Shown here piece by piece: positions 26,879-35,720 of a DNA stretch of 38,673 bases (positions are counted from its first letter, which is position 1; every line of letters starts with the position of its first letter). The notes under the pieces are model-generated. The model had not been told where the DNA came from and made no database searches. It saw only the letters and a program-made list of their open reading frames with translations. Origin of the DNA: Rubrivivax sp. (GTDB taxonomy: Bacteria; Pseudomonadota; Gammaproteobacteria; Burkholderiales; Burkholderiaceae_C); the NCBI GenBank assembly GCA_021298085.1, contig JAJTDE010000025.1:1-38673 (forward strand). Reading direction: 5' to 3'. The position numbers and the translations under genes were made by a program.

Positions 26879-27099
26879 CACCCCGTGCCCACAGAAGTGT
26901 TGTCGAGAGCCCCTTTCGGCGGGCGCCGCACTGCGTGTCCGACAGGCCCTGCTGTCACGAAGCGAGGCCAGGCCCAGCAAGCTGGATGATCCATCGCCGA
27001 CAGGGCATCGTTTGAGCACCGTCCCTTTCATGCGCCTTTCGCAGGCTGGCGGTACAAGCCCCGTGGCGCCCGGGCGCTGCCGGCGGCATGCTACGGACC

Positions 27100-27810
27100 A
27101 TGCATGTTCTTCTGGTGGAAGATGACCTGGCCCTTGTGCAAACGCTGGCGCGTTCGATGGCGGCCGGCGGTATGTCAGTGATCAGCTGCAGTGACGGCGC
27201 AGAAGCCTTGACTCTGGCCCGCAAGCGCCTGTTCGATGTCATCGTTCTCGATCTTGGCCTACCCGGTCTTGACGGCCTGGAACTGCTGCGCCGTCTGCGC
27301 ACCAGCGACAACTTCACGCCGGTCTTGATACTGACTGCACGCGGCGCTGTGGGCGAACGCGTGGCGGGATTGCAGGCCGGTGCCGACGATTACCTGCCCA
27401 AGCCCTTTGACCTGGATGAGCTGATGGCACGCACCCAGGCCGTGGCGCGCCGGCGCAATGCGAGCGGGGACTGGCGCTGCGGCAGGCTGCGCTGTGAGCG
27501 AACCCAAGGCACGGTCTGGTGTGACGAGCGGCCACTCGACCTGCCGCCGCGCGAGGCTGCACTCTTGCAGGCACTGATCCAGCGGGCCGGACATGCGGTG
27601 CCGCGGCAACGCTTGCACGAGGCCGTATTCGCCGACGAATCGGTGGGCAGCGAAGCGCTGGATGTGGTGCTGCACCGCCTGCGAAGGCGGTTGGCTCAGG
27701 CACAGGTGGAGATCGTCACGTTGCGGGGCGTGGGTTGCGTGATGCTCGAGGCGGCACCCGCCATCGCGGCCAGCCTCGCGGACGGCGCCTCGCTGGCGGA
27801 AGGGCGCTGA
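27100..27810 (+). CDS. OmpR-family response regulator
   Basis: A 236-residue protein. The receiver domain (MHVLLVEDDLALVQ) has the phosphoacceptor Asp in DVIVLDLGLPG (Asp51), the conserved Thr in LILTARGA and Lys in YLPKPFDLDEL. The C-terminal winged helix has LPPREAALLQALIQRAG and ALDVVLHRLRRRL, with a final GVGCVMLE. Two start codons, 27088 and 27100, are in frame; 27100 begins at the first strand. It is two bases ahead of the kinase gene and leads an operon with an ABC transporter, resembling TctD-type regulators that control uptake genes. Confidence 0.93.
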   Translation: MHVLLVEDDLALVQTLARSMAAGGMSVISCSDGAEALTLARKRLFDVIVLDLGLPGLDGLELLRRLRTSDNFTPVLILTARGAVGERVAGLQAGADDYLPKPFDLDELMARTQAVARRRNASGDWRCGRLRCERTQGTVWCDERPLDLPPREAALLQALIQRAGHAVPRQRLHEAVFADESVGSEALDVVLHRLRRRLAQAQVEIVTLRGVGCVMLEAAPAIAASLADGASLAEGR

Positions 27811-27812
27811 GC

Positions 27813-28886
27813 ATGCCGACGAGCCTTCTGGCGCACATGGCCAGCAGGGTGGGCCTGCCTGTCCTCGCCTTGGCCATCGCCACTGGCCTCTGGGTGACGC
27901 CCTCCCCTACCAGTATTTGGCAACAGGGGCTGGCCTGCTCAGGCCTGGCGATGGTGGCCACCCTCGCCGCGTGGTGGGCCACCGTGCGGCCCATGCATCA
28001 ATTGCGCGTACAGCTGCAGGCTTGCGCCGCAGAACCGATGGGGTCCGAGCGCTTGCCCATGCCCACCGTGGCTGAATGGTCCTCTTTGGTGCATGCCATC
28101 AACTGCGTGCTCGGTCAGCAACGGCTGCGCCTGGAGGAACAGCAGCGCACACTGGCCGAAGCATCCCACCAGTTGCGAACGCCTTTGGCGGTCTTGCGAA
28201 CCCAACTCCAGGAGCCTGGTTCGGTGGCGTCCCGGGTGCCGCAGATGCTGCAGACGGTCGACCGTGCCAGCGCCGTCGCCGACGAGCTGCTCGCACGTCT
28301 GAAGCTGGAGCAACGTGTGCGCCTGGCGCACGACAGCGCCAAGCCTGCTGCGGCCCAGGCCTGCGTGAGCCTGGGCGACGTGGCGCGTGAGGCGGCGCTG
28401 GAGTTTGCGCCGCTGATCGCGCAGCGGCGCCAAGACTTCTCACTCGAGGACGTGCCCGCGCCGGTGCCGGCCGATGCGTGGATGCTGGGCGAGCTGCTTC
28501 GCAACCTGCTGGCCAACGCCATCCGCCACACGCCGGATCACGGCCGCTTGGGCATCGTCGTGCGTGAACTGGCAGGGCAGATCGAACTGGTCGTGTGGGA
28601 TTGCGGCGGCGGCATTGCGCAGGCCGATCGCGTGCGCCTCTTCGAGCCGTTTGCAGCAGCGTCTGGCGGCAGTGGCCTGGGCCTGGGCCTGTCGATCTGC
28701 CGCGAACTTGCGCGCGCCATGGGCGCTGATATTCAACTCTTCAACCGAGCCGCTCAGGCTGACGGACTGACCGCCGGCCTGGACGCCGTGGTGCGCTGGC
28801 CCACGGTGTCCGTCGCGCCTGGCGGCGCCCCGGTACATCCCACCCACCTTCACTCCCCAACCCCGCACTCAGGAGACAAGCCATGA
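27813..28886 (+). CDS. Sensor histidine kinase with minimal periplasmic domain
   Basis: A 357-residue kinase has two membrane helices (about 14-29 and 40-58) separated by only some ten residues, then a linker, an H-box EASHQLRTPLAVLRTQLQ with His119, an N-box LLRNLLANAIRHTP, a D-box VVWDCGGGI and a G-box GSGLGLGLSICRELA. Relatives of the TctE type usually have a periplasmic sensor domain of 100 or more residues; this one has none. The signal is therefore probably sensed within the membrane or through another protein. It overlaps the next gene by four bases (ATGA), so expression with the binding protein is coupled. Confidence 0.92.
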   Translation: MPTSLLAHMASRVGLPVLALAIATGLWVTPSPTSIWQQGLACSGLAMVATLAAWWATVRPMHQLRVQLQACAAEPMGSERLPMPTVAEWSSLVHAINCVLGQQRLRLEEQQRTLAEASHQLRTPLAVLRTQLQEPGSVASRVPQMLQTVDRASAVADELLARLKLEQRVRLAHDSAKPAAAQACVSLGDVAREAALEFAPLIAQRRQDFSLEDVPAPVPADAWMLGELLRNLLANAIRHTPDHGRLGIVVRELAGQIELVVWDCGGGIAQADRVRLFEPFAAASGGSGLGLGLSICRELARAMGADIQLFNRAAQADGLTAGLDAVVRWPTVSVAPGGAPVHPTHLHSPTPHSGDKP

Positions 28887-29926
28887 CCCGTACTTCGTCA
28901 CGCCAGCGTATTGCCTTCGGCCTGGCCGCCCTGGCCGCCACGTTCGGCGCCACAGGCGCGAATGCCCAGGAAGGATCGATCAACATCATCTGCTCAGTGC
29001 AAGCCGAGTGGTGCAACATGCTGCAGACGGTCTATGCGCGTACCACGGGTGTGAAAGTCAACATGTCGCTCAAGGGCTCGGGTGAGGCGTTGGCCCAGTT
29101 GATTGCAGAAAGGGCGAACCCCAAGACGGACATCTGGTTCGGCGGTACCGGAGACCCGCACCTGCAGGCCGCCGAGCAGGGCATCACGCTGGAGTACAAG
29201 AGCCCGGTACTGCCGCAGTTGCACGGATGGGCCCAGCAGCAGGCCCAGCAATCGGGTTGGAAAACGGTGGGCATCTACAGTGGACCGCTGGGCTTCGGCT
29301 ACAACCCGGAACTGTTGGCCAAGAAGAAGCTCGCCGCACCCAGGAGCTGGGCCGATCTGCTCAAGCCGGAGTACAAGGGCGAGATTCAGGTGGCCAACCC
29401 GGCCAGCAGCGGTACCGCCTACACCATGGTGGCCACGCTGGTGCAACTGATGGGCGAGGACAAGGCCTTCGACTACATGAAGGCGCTGCACCGGAACATC
29501 GCCACGTACACGCGCAGCGGCACAGGTCCCATCAAGGCCGTGGCACGTGGCGAGGCGACGGTGAGCATCAGCTTTGTGCACGACGGCCCGGGCGAGAAGA
29601 TGCAGGGCTTCCCGGTCGAGACGGTCACGCCCGCCGAAGGCACAGGTGCGGAGATCGGCTCGATGAGCCTCGTCAAGGGTGCGCGCAACCTGGAGGCCGC
29701 CAAGAAGTTCTACGACTGGGCCTTGACGGCCTCGGCGCAGGAGATGGGTGCGGCGGCCAAGCAGTTCCAGCTGCCCAGCAACAAGGGCGCCAAGGTCGAT
29801 CCAAACGTGCCGGACTTCAAGAAGATCAAGTTCATCAACTACGACTACGCCAAGTACGGTTCCAGCGCTGAGCGGCGGCGTCTCATTGCCAAGTGGGAGA
29901 AAGACGTCAACTCGCTGCCGCGATGA
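28883..29926 (+). CDS. ABC transporter substrate-binding protein (Fe(III)/phosphonate-type family)
   Basis: A 347-residue protein with a Sec signal (cut likely after ATGANA near 28). The mature part starts GSINIICSVQAEWCNMLQTV and has the family motif RANPKTDIWFGGTGDPHLQA. It belongs to the FbpA/FutA/AfuA-like group by overall pattern. The adjacent Tyr-Tyr pair that binds iron in FbpA is not visible anywhere, so the ligand may be another compound, for example a phosphorylated or phosphonate molecule. ATGA overlaps the kinase stop. It sits with its own permease and ATPase. Confidence 0.88.
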   Translation: MTRTSSRQRIAFGLAALAATFGATGANAQEGSINIICSVQAEWCNMLQTVYARTTGVKVNMSLKGSGEALAQLIAERANPKTDIWFGGTGDPHLQAAEQGITLEYKSPVLPQLHGWAQQQAQQSGWKTVGIYSGPLGFGYNPELLAKKKLAAPRSWADLLKPEYKGEIQVANPASSGTAYTMVATLVQLMGEDKAFDYMKALHRNIATYTRSGTGPIKAVARGEATVSISFVHDGPGEKMQGFPVETVTPAEGTGAEIGSMSLVKGARNLEAAKKFYDWALTASAQEMGAAAKQFQLPSNKGAKVDPNVPDFKKIKFINYDYAKYGSSAERRRLIAKWEKDVNSLPR

Positions 29927-29954
29927 GCGGGTCGAGCTTCCAGCCCACGCCCTG

Positions 29955-32177
29955 ATGCCGGCCACCTTCTCGATCGCCAGCAGCCGCGACCAGCAGCGCA
30001 CGCGCCGTGCCTTGCTGGGTTGGACAGGGCTGGCCCTGCTCGCCTTCGCGCTGCTGCCCTGGTATTACCTGCAGGATCTCAGCCTGTGGCGGGCACTGCC
30101 CGAGGTCTTTGGTGGCGCGGCGACTGCGGGCGGCCTGGTCCAGGCGCTCAGCCATGGCCGTCCCTGGTTGTGGTTCGCACTCGTCGGACCCGCGTGCGCG
30201 GCCCTGGCGCTGTCAGGCCCCGCGGGCCCGCGCCAAGGAGCCTTGATGGCGGCTGGCGCGGCGGTGGGCCTGCTGGGTCTGGGCGCCAGCGGCTTTGCCA
30301 TTGGTGCGACGGGCTGGTCCTTCGCCGGGCTGCAGGCACTCTTCGGTGAACTGTCGCACGGCCAGTTCGGCATGGGGCTGGGGGCCGCGTTGGTGCTGCT
30401 GGCCCACTTGGTGTTGCTGGGCGCTGGGATCGCGCGGCTGGGCTATTTCCGCGGAGATGTTTTCGTGGCCGCGGCCGTGGTGTTCTGCGCTGCGCTGCTG
30501 CTGCTCTTTGTGGCGTTGCCGGTGGGCCGCAGCCTGTGGGGTGCCTGGCTGGACGAGGACGGCGCTGCCTCGCTCGCGGCCTTGGCGGCGCGGCTGGGCC
30601 ATGAGCGGGTGTGGGGCTTGGGCTGCCTGGCGGCTTCCGGTGCACAGTGCGGTGTGGCCTGGAACACGCTGTTCCTGGCGCTGCTCACGGCGGCGGGCAC
30701 CACTGTGCTGGGCACAGCCATCGCGCTGCTGGCCGAGCGCGGCAGCCAGCGCCTGAACCGCCCGCTGAACATCCTCGCCTTGCTGCCCATCATCACACCG
30801 CCGTTTGTTGTCGGCCTGGGCCTGATCCTGCTGTTCGGCCGCGCCGGGCTCGTGAACCAGTTCCTGGAGTGGGCCTTCGGCATCCCGCCCACACGCTGGT
30901 TCTACGGCCTGTTCGGCGTGTGGCTGGCACAGATGTTCGCCTTCACCCCGATCGCCTTCATGATCATGCGCGGCGTGGTGCAGGGTATCTCGCCCAGCCT
31001 GGAGGAGGCGGCGCTGACCCTGCGCGCCAGCCGCAGCAAGACGTTCTTCACCGTGACGCTGCCGCTGCTCAAGCCGGGCCTGGCCAATGCCTTCCTGGTG
31101 GGCTTCATCGAGAGCATGGCGGACTTCGGCAACCCCATCGTCGTGGGCGGCCAGTATGCCGTCCTGTCCACCGACATCTTCTTTGCCATCGTGGGCGCGC
31201 AGTACGACCAAGGGCGCGCAGCCAGCCTGGCTTTGATCCTCACCGGCTTTGCGCTGGCGGTGTTCTTCCTGCAGCAGCGTTTGCTGGGGCGTGTCAGTTA
31301 CACCACGGTGTCCGGCAAAGGGGATGGCGGGGTGCCCATGCCGCTGCCGGATGACTTACGCCGAACCTGCAAAGCCTTGGCACTGCCCTGGTTGACGTTC
31401 ACGTTGATCGTCTATGTCTTCGCCTTCATCGGCGGCTTTGTGCAGACATGGGGTCGCGACTACACGCCCACGCTCAGGCACTTCATGACCGCCTTTGCGC
31501 TCCAGTGGGGCGAGCACGGGCTGGTATGGGCCGGAACGGCCTGGAACTCGCTGTTCACCACCCTGAAGCTGGCGGCCATTGCGGCGCCGCTGTGTGCGGG
31601 TGTGGGCTTGCTGATCAGCTGGCTGCTCGCACGCACGAACTTTGCAGGGCAACGCGCGTTCGAGTTTGCGGCGCTGCTGGCCTTTGCGATCCCGGGTACG
31701 GTGCTGGGCGTGAGCTACATCCTGGCCTTCAACGTGCCACCCCTGGAACTGACCGGCACTGGCCTGATCATCGTGCTGTGCTTCGTCTTCCGCAACCTTC
31801 CGGTGGGCGTGCGCGCGGGTACCGCCAGCTTCAAGCAACTCGACAAGAGCCTGGACGAGGCCAGCACCATGCTGCGGGCGGGTACGGCCACGACCTTGCG
31901 CCGCGTGGTGCTGCCTTTGTTGAAGCCTGCGCTGGTGGCCGCGCTGGTCTACAGCTTCGTGCGCAGCATGACGACTGTCTCGGCCGTGATTTTCCTGGTG
32001 ACGGCCGAGAACGAACTGGCCACCACCTACATCATCGGCCGCGTCGGCAATGGCGACTATGGTGTGGCGTTGGCGTACTGCACGGTCTTGATCGTGCTGA
32101 TGTCGCTGGCCACAGCGGCCATCCAGGGCTGGGTGGGCGAGCGGCAACTGGGCCGCAGAAAGGCGGCACAGGCATGA
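29955..32177 (+). CDS. ABC permease, fused two-domain (FbpB-like) with an N-terminal extension
   Basis: A 740-residue integral membrane protein with two BPD permease domains. The first has ITPPFVVGLGLILLFGRAGL and the coupling stretch SPSLEEAALTLRASRSKTFF; the second has the equivalent KSLDEASTMLRAGTATTLRR. The first roughly 230 residues hold several more hydrophobic segments (for example ALLGWTGLALLAFALLPWYY) not needed for the transport core, giving it about 16 helices in all. It follows the binding-protein gene by 28 bases and overlaps the ATPase gene by four (ATGA). Confidence 0.93.
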   Translation: MPATFSIASSRDQQRTRRALLGWTGLALLAFALLPWYYLQDLSLWRALPEVFGGAATAGGLVQALSHGRPWLWFALVGPACAALALSGPAGPRQGALMAAGAAVGLLGLGASGFAIGATGWSFAGLQALFGELSHGQFGMGLGAALVLLAHLVLLGAGIARLGYFRGDVFVAAAVVFCAALLLLFVALPVGRSLWGAWLDEDGAASLAALAARLGHERVWGLGCLAASGAQCGVAWNTLFLALLTAAGTTVLGTAIALLAERGSQRLNRPLNILALLPIITPPFVVGLGLILLFGRAGLVNQFLEWAFGIPPTRWFYGLFGVWLAQMFAFTPIAFMIMRGVVQGISPSLEEAALTLRASRSKTFFTVTLPLLKPGLANAFLVGFIESMADFGNPIVVGGQYAVLSTDIFFAIVGAQYDQGRAASLALILTGFALAVFFLQQRLLGRVSYTTVSGKGDGGVPMPLPDDLRRTCKALALPWLTFTLIVYVFAFIGGFVQTWGRDYTPTLRHFMTAFALQWGEHGLVWAGTAWNSLFTTLKLAAIAAPLCAGVGLLISWLLARTNFAGQRAFEFAALLAFAIPGTVLGVSYILAFNVPPLELTGTGLIIVLCFVFRNLPVGVRAGTASFKQLDKSLDEASTMLRAGTATTLRRVVLPLLKPALVAALVYSFVRSMTTVSAVIFLVTAENELATTYIIGRVGNGDYGVALAYCTVLIVLMSLATAAIQGWVGERQLGRRKAAQA

Positions 32178-33277
32178 CCGGTATCGGCATCGAGTTTCGC
32201 GGGGTCAGCAAGCGCTATGGGGGCGCTGCCAGCCCGCTGGTGGTCAAGGGCGTCGACTTCCAGGTTCCCAAGGGGAGCCTGCTGACCATCCTCGGCCCCA
32301 GTGGCTGCGGCAAGACCACCACGCTGCGCATGATCGCTGGACTGGAGTCGCCCAGCGGCGGGCAGATCCTGATCGATGGCGTGGATGTCACCACGCTAGG
32401 GCCGGCCGAGCGCAATGTCAGCATGGTCTTCCAGAGCTACGCGCTGTTTCCGCACATGAGCGTGATCGAGAACGTCAGCTATGGCCTGAAGGTGTCCGGC
32501 GTCAGCGCGGCTGAGACTGCGCAGCGTGCCCGTGTGGCGCTGGAGTCGGTGGGCCTGGTGGGTTTTGATACACGCTCGCCCAGCGAACTTTCGGGGGGCC
32601 AGCAGCAACGCGTGGCCGTGGCGCGCAGCCTGGTGCTGGAGCCCAGCGTGCTGCTGTTCGACGAACCCCTGTCCAACCTGGATGCGCGGCTGCGGCGCAG
32701 CATGCGAGAGGAGATCCGCGCCCTGCAGCAACGACTGAGGCTCACAGTGGCCTATGTGACGCATGACCAGAGCGAAGCGCTGGCCGTGAGTGACCAGATC
32801 ATCGTGATGGACGCGGGCCGCATCGCCCAGAGCGGCACGCCCCAGCAGCTGTACGAACAACCCGGCAGTGCGTTTGTGGCCGGGTTCATGGGCGAAGCGC
32901 TGCTGTTTGATGCACAGGTACTGGCCGGAGGTACCGTTCAGGTGGGCTCGCTGCGCTTGCCCTTGCCGGAAGGCAGGGAGTGGCCCCCGGCAGGCCCCGT
33001 GAAACTGGCTGTGCGCCCCGAAGCCTGGCACATCATGCCCGGGTCGGTTGCGCCGGGCGCAGAGAGCCATCCAGCAGGCTGCCTGCCGGGCCGCTTGCTG
33101 AAACAGGCCTACCTCGGCCACTCCCATGAACTCACCGTGGCCACGGACCTCGGCGATATCTTCGTGGTCAGCCCGCAGGCGCACCAGCGCTGGGAGGTCG
33201 GGCAACCCGTGTGGCTGCAACTGTCGGCGCAGCGGATCTCCGTGGTGCCTGCATCGCCGCAGGCTCTGGTTCGCTGA
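32174..33277 (+). CDS. ABC transporter ATP-binding protein (FbpC/PotA-like)
   Basis: A 367-residue protein. Walker A GPSGCGKTTTLRMI, Q-loop MVFQSYALFPHMSVIEN, signature LSGGQQQRVAVARSL, Walker B VLLFDEPLSNLD and switch His in VAYVTHDQSEALAV. A C-terminal TOBE-like domain (about 245-365) contains VKLAVRPEAW, as in the importers of the iron/polyamine/phosphonate type. It closes the five-gene operon that starts at 27100. The binding protein, permease and this ATPase form one complete importer. Substrate unproven. Confidence 0.95.
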   Translation: MTGIGIEFRGVSKRYGGAASPLVVKGVDFQVPKGSLLTILGPSGCGKTTTLRMIAGLESPSGGQILIDGVDVTTLGPAERNVSMVFQSYALFPHMSVIENVSYGLKVSGVSAAETAQRARVALESVGLVGFDTRSPSELSGGQQQRVAVARSLVLEPSVLLFDEPLSNLDARLRRSMREEIRALQQRLRLTVAYVTHDQSEALAVSDQIIVMDAGRIAQSGTPQQLYEQPGSAFVAGFMGEALLFDAQVLAGGTVQVGSLRLPLPEGREWPPAGPVKLAVRPEAWHIMPGSVAPGAESHPAGCLPGRLLKQAYLGHSHELTVATDLGDIFVVSPQAHQRWEVGQPVWLQLSAQRISVVPASPQALVR

Positions 33278-33340
33278 ACACGTCGCAACACGGCGCGGTG
33301 CTGGGGTTCCCGCAGCGGCCTGGCATCACCCGTGGCCCTC

Positions 33341-34837
33341 TCAGGCCGCGGAGGCCCGCGAGTCCGGCTGCGCCAAACCGGCGGCCACCTTCAGCAAGTC
33401 GTCCGCGGTGGGTTGGTCCCACTGGCTGCCGTATGCACCCTCCGCGTAGACCCGCACGACATCAGCCACCACCATCGGATGGCTCCAGCCGCTGTTCTGC
33501 AGCCGCCGCGCGACCGATGGGTGCACTTGCCGAGCGGCGTGGTCCTCACGAACCAACTGGAGCAAATCCGCCAGGGCGGTTTCCGACAACTGCGCGATCT
33601 CCGCCTTGAGTGCAGCGATGCGCCCCTCGCGCCAGCGGGCCGTCCAGTCAGCCCGCACGCGCTCGTTGATGGCCAGTCGTTGGGGGGTGGACGCCACGGC
33701 AGCACCCACAGGCGGGGCCGATGCGTCGCCCGCACGGGCCGGCGGCACCTGTTCGAGCAAGGTCTTGAGGTAGCGGCCGGCGTCCTTGATCGGGTGCGGG
33801 TACGCCGACTCCAGGCGACGCTGCAGCGTGGGCAGTGCCATCAGCACGGCCTCTTCACCGTGCTGCTCGAGCAAGCGCTCGGCCACCTGGTCGTTGACAC
33901 CCAATGCCACCATGTCCTTGAGCAACTGCAGATCCACCGGTTGGCGGTGGGAGGCCAGTGGCAGTTGGGCCTGTCGCTTGGGCCGAATGGCAAACTGGAT
34001 CTCGTCGATGAAACGGCCCTTGCGGTGCTCGATCAACTCGACCTCGAGATCGGTGATGGCGCTGACCTCGGCGATCGCTCCGCGGAGCGTGTCGCGCTTG
34101 AAGAACCGGTAGTCCAGTTTCTCCAGCTTGGCGGGGTCGGGTGGCTGACCAGTCAGCACCGGGTGCCACCAGCGCCACGGATTGCGGGCGGTGCGGCCAA
34201 TGTCCCGATAGCGTGAGCAGATCTCGTAGAGCGCCACACCGGTGTGGGAACGCAACTGCGTCAACACCTCCAGGCGCAGGCGGGCAAACACGCTGGGCTC
34301 CAGCAGCTCCTGTTTCAGGTTGATCGCGTACGACCACTCGACCCAGTTCTGGCCGCGGTCCTTGTAAAGCCGCGCATGGGCCAGCAGCCCGCAGACATTC
34401 CAGGCCACACCTTCACCCGCGGTTGGCGACTGCCACTCCACCGAGGTCGTCACCATCGCCCGCAGGTGCTTCTTGATCAGCGCGGTGTCGTGGCTGTCAA
34501 ACTCGACACCACGGATGATTTGCTCAAGGGGGGCTCGGTAGACGTCTTGCTCGATCCCCTGATCTTGGGCCTCGTACAGCAGCACGTTGTAGGCCTTGCG
34601 GGCCAGGTAGGTGATGCGCACCGACTGCGGCACGATGGCCAACGCGTTGACCGGCTTGCGCAGGACATCAGCGGCCGAGCCCCGCTCCTGAGCACGGGCA
34701 GCCACGGGCGGTCTTCTGGACGCGCCGACGCCTGCCTCCGCCCGCTGGGCTGAGTGGGCGTCGGGATCGACAGAATCCGGCGGAGAGGCAGGCGGCACGC
34801 GCCGATGGTAGGCGAGCAGCGCGTTCATGTGAAGCAT
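33341..34837 (-). CDS. Replication initiator protein (Rep_3-like winged-helix)
   Basis: About 498 residues (495 if it starts at the second ATG, 34828). The core reads VRITYLARKAYNVLLYEAQD, then YRAPLEQIIRGVEFDSHDTA and SVFARLRLEVLTQLRSHTGV, with ALYEICSRYRDIGRT. This is the winged-helix initiator pattern of iteron-regulated replicons, here with an extra C-terminal part (PTLQRRLESAYPHPIKDAGR onward) of unknown role. The first 60 residues are low-complexity. Both start codons lie inside or between the arms of an inverted repeat resembling the iterons, so it probably represses itself. Iterons and parAB upstream support the function. Confidence 0.85.
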   Translation of the reverse strand: MLHMNALLAYHRRVPPASPPDSVDPDAHSAQRAEAGVGASRRPPVAARAQERGSAADVLRKPVNALAIVPQSVRITYLARKAYNVLLYEAQDQGIEQDVYRAPLEQIIRGVEFDSHDTALIKKHLRAMVTTSVEWQSPTAGEGVAWNVCGLLAHARLYKDRGQNWVEWSYAINLKQELLEPSVFARLRLEVLTQLRSHTGVALYEICSRYRDIGRTARNPWRWWHPVLTGQPPDPAKLEKLDYRFFKRDTLRGAIAEVSAITDLEVELIEHRKGRFIDEIQFAIRPKRQAQLPLASHRQPVDLQLLKDMVALGVNDQVAERLLEQHGEEAVLMALPTLQRRLESAYPHPIKDAGRYLKTLLEQVPPARAGDASAPPVGAAVASTPQRLAINERVRADWTARWREGRIAALKAEIAQLSETALADLLQLVREDHAARQVHPSVARRLQNSGWSHPMVVADVVRVYAEGAYGSQWDQPTADDLLKVAAGLAQPDSRASAA

Positions 34838-34851
34838 GGTCTCACATGAAC
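34823..34851 (-). promoter_or_regulatory. Inverted repeat over the rep start (likely autorepressor site)
   Basis: GTTCATGTGA (34823-34832) and TCACATGAAC (34842-34851) are perfect 10-base arms with a 9-base spacer. The arm TCACATGAA equals the right half of the iterons. In iteron plasmids such split iterons are operators bound by Rep dimers. It overlaps both possible rep start codons. Confidence 0.75.
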
Positions 34852-34920
34852 AGCCCGGCGTCGGATCACGTGCTAAGCGGGTGGCAAGGCATCGCGCGGC
34901 CGGCGTTCGAGGCCCAATAT

Positions 34921-35491
34921 CCCGAAAAGTCTCACGTGAAGCTGCCGATCACTTTGACAGGCATGGGGGCGCCTGAAGCCTCAAGGCAGTATCCAGCACT
35001 ACGAGGACGCCCGAAAACTCTCACATGAAGCGAGTTCCAGACCGTTGGGCCCCCCTCCCCTGGGGGCTTCGCCGCACCCAGTCCCGATGTCCTGGTCGCG
35101 GCAGCCTCTGCGGCCACGCACAGACCGGCGTGATCGGCAATGGCGTCACCGGTCCGCCCGAAAACACTCACGTCAAGCGCCCGCACGACAGCGCAGAGGC
35201 GCGCAGCAGCCGGTTTCATGCGGCACGCAAGTCCGCAGAAGCCTGGCGCGAGCCGCCCATGACCGTGACCGACGAGCCCTTGACCCTGCGCAGGCCTTCG
35301 TGTGAGTGTTTTCGGGCGGTCTTTACGCCTCGCAGGCCATCGCACAGACACCCGCAGCCAGAAACGGCTGGGTGACCAGCAAACCCCGAAGACGCTCCGG
35401 GTTCTGCCTGTGGCGTCTCCGGAACCACCCGTACGCATGCACGCAAGTGCCCGTAGAGTCTCCGCATCACCCCGAACACACTCACGCAGAC
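34921..35491. other. Replication origin with widely spaced iterons
   Basis: Five copies of a roughly 21-base motif with consensus CCCGAAAACnCTCACgTGAA plus G: 34921-34941, 35010-35030, 35157-35177 (plus strand), 35296-35316 (inverted) and an imperfect one at 35471-35491. Spacings start to start are 89, 147, 139 and 175 bases, unlike tight iteron arrays. The 3' half matches the rep operator. A weak partial match (CCCGAA, 35385) exists. No DnaA box of the TTATNCACA type was seen. Confidence 0.8.
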
Positions 35492-35499
35492 CGCGCCAA

Positions 35500-35585
35500 G
35501 TCTTTGATCTACAAAGGTTTTCTGTCAGCTAAAGAGTTAAAAGGAGTTCTAAGAGCTTGTAGTTTCTGAATCTGGATGGTTTTGG
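35500..35585. other. AT-rich block, possible DNA-unwinding element
   Basis: The sequence from about 35500 to 35585 (for example TTTGATCTACAAAGG and AAAGAGTTAAAAGGAG) is conspicuously AT-rich within a very GC-rich window and lies next to the iterons. This is where the strands would open in an iteron origin. Function inferred. Confidence 0.55.
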
Positions 35586-35607
35586 CCGATGGTGACCTGG
35601 CAGACAC

Positions 35608-35637
35608 TTGGCTGCAATCGTACCCAGCGGCGATAAT
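35608..35637 (+). promoter_or_regulatory. Sigma70-like promoter for parAB
   Basis: TTGGCT (35608-35613), an 18-base spacer and GATAAT (35632-35637) form a reasonable -35/-10 pair about 84 bases before the parA start. The predicted leader would carry about 75 bases. Confidence 0.5.
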
Positions 35638-35720
35638 TGGACGGTTCCGCGCCGCTTGACGAGAAACTGCACATGCCGTGCCTTTCCGTCCAGCAGACAG
35701 GCATCAAGAGGTTGTTCCGC

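Noticed and set aside
34838..35720. Classical DnaA boxes (TTATNCACA) in the origin
   Set aside because: None was found by eye on either strand; only the iterons and an AT-rich block are supported.
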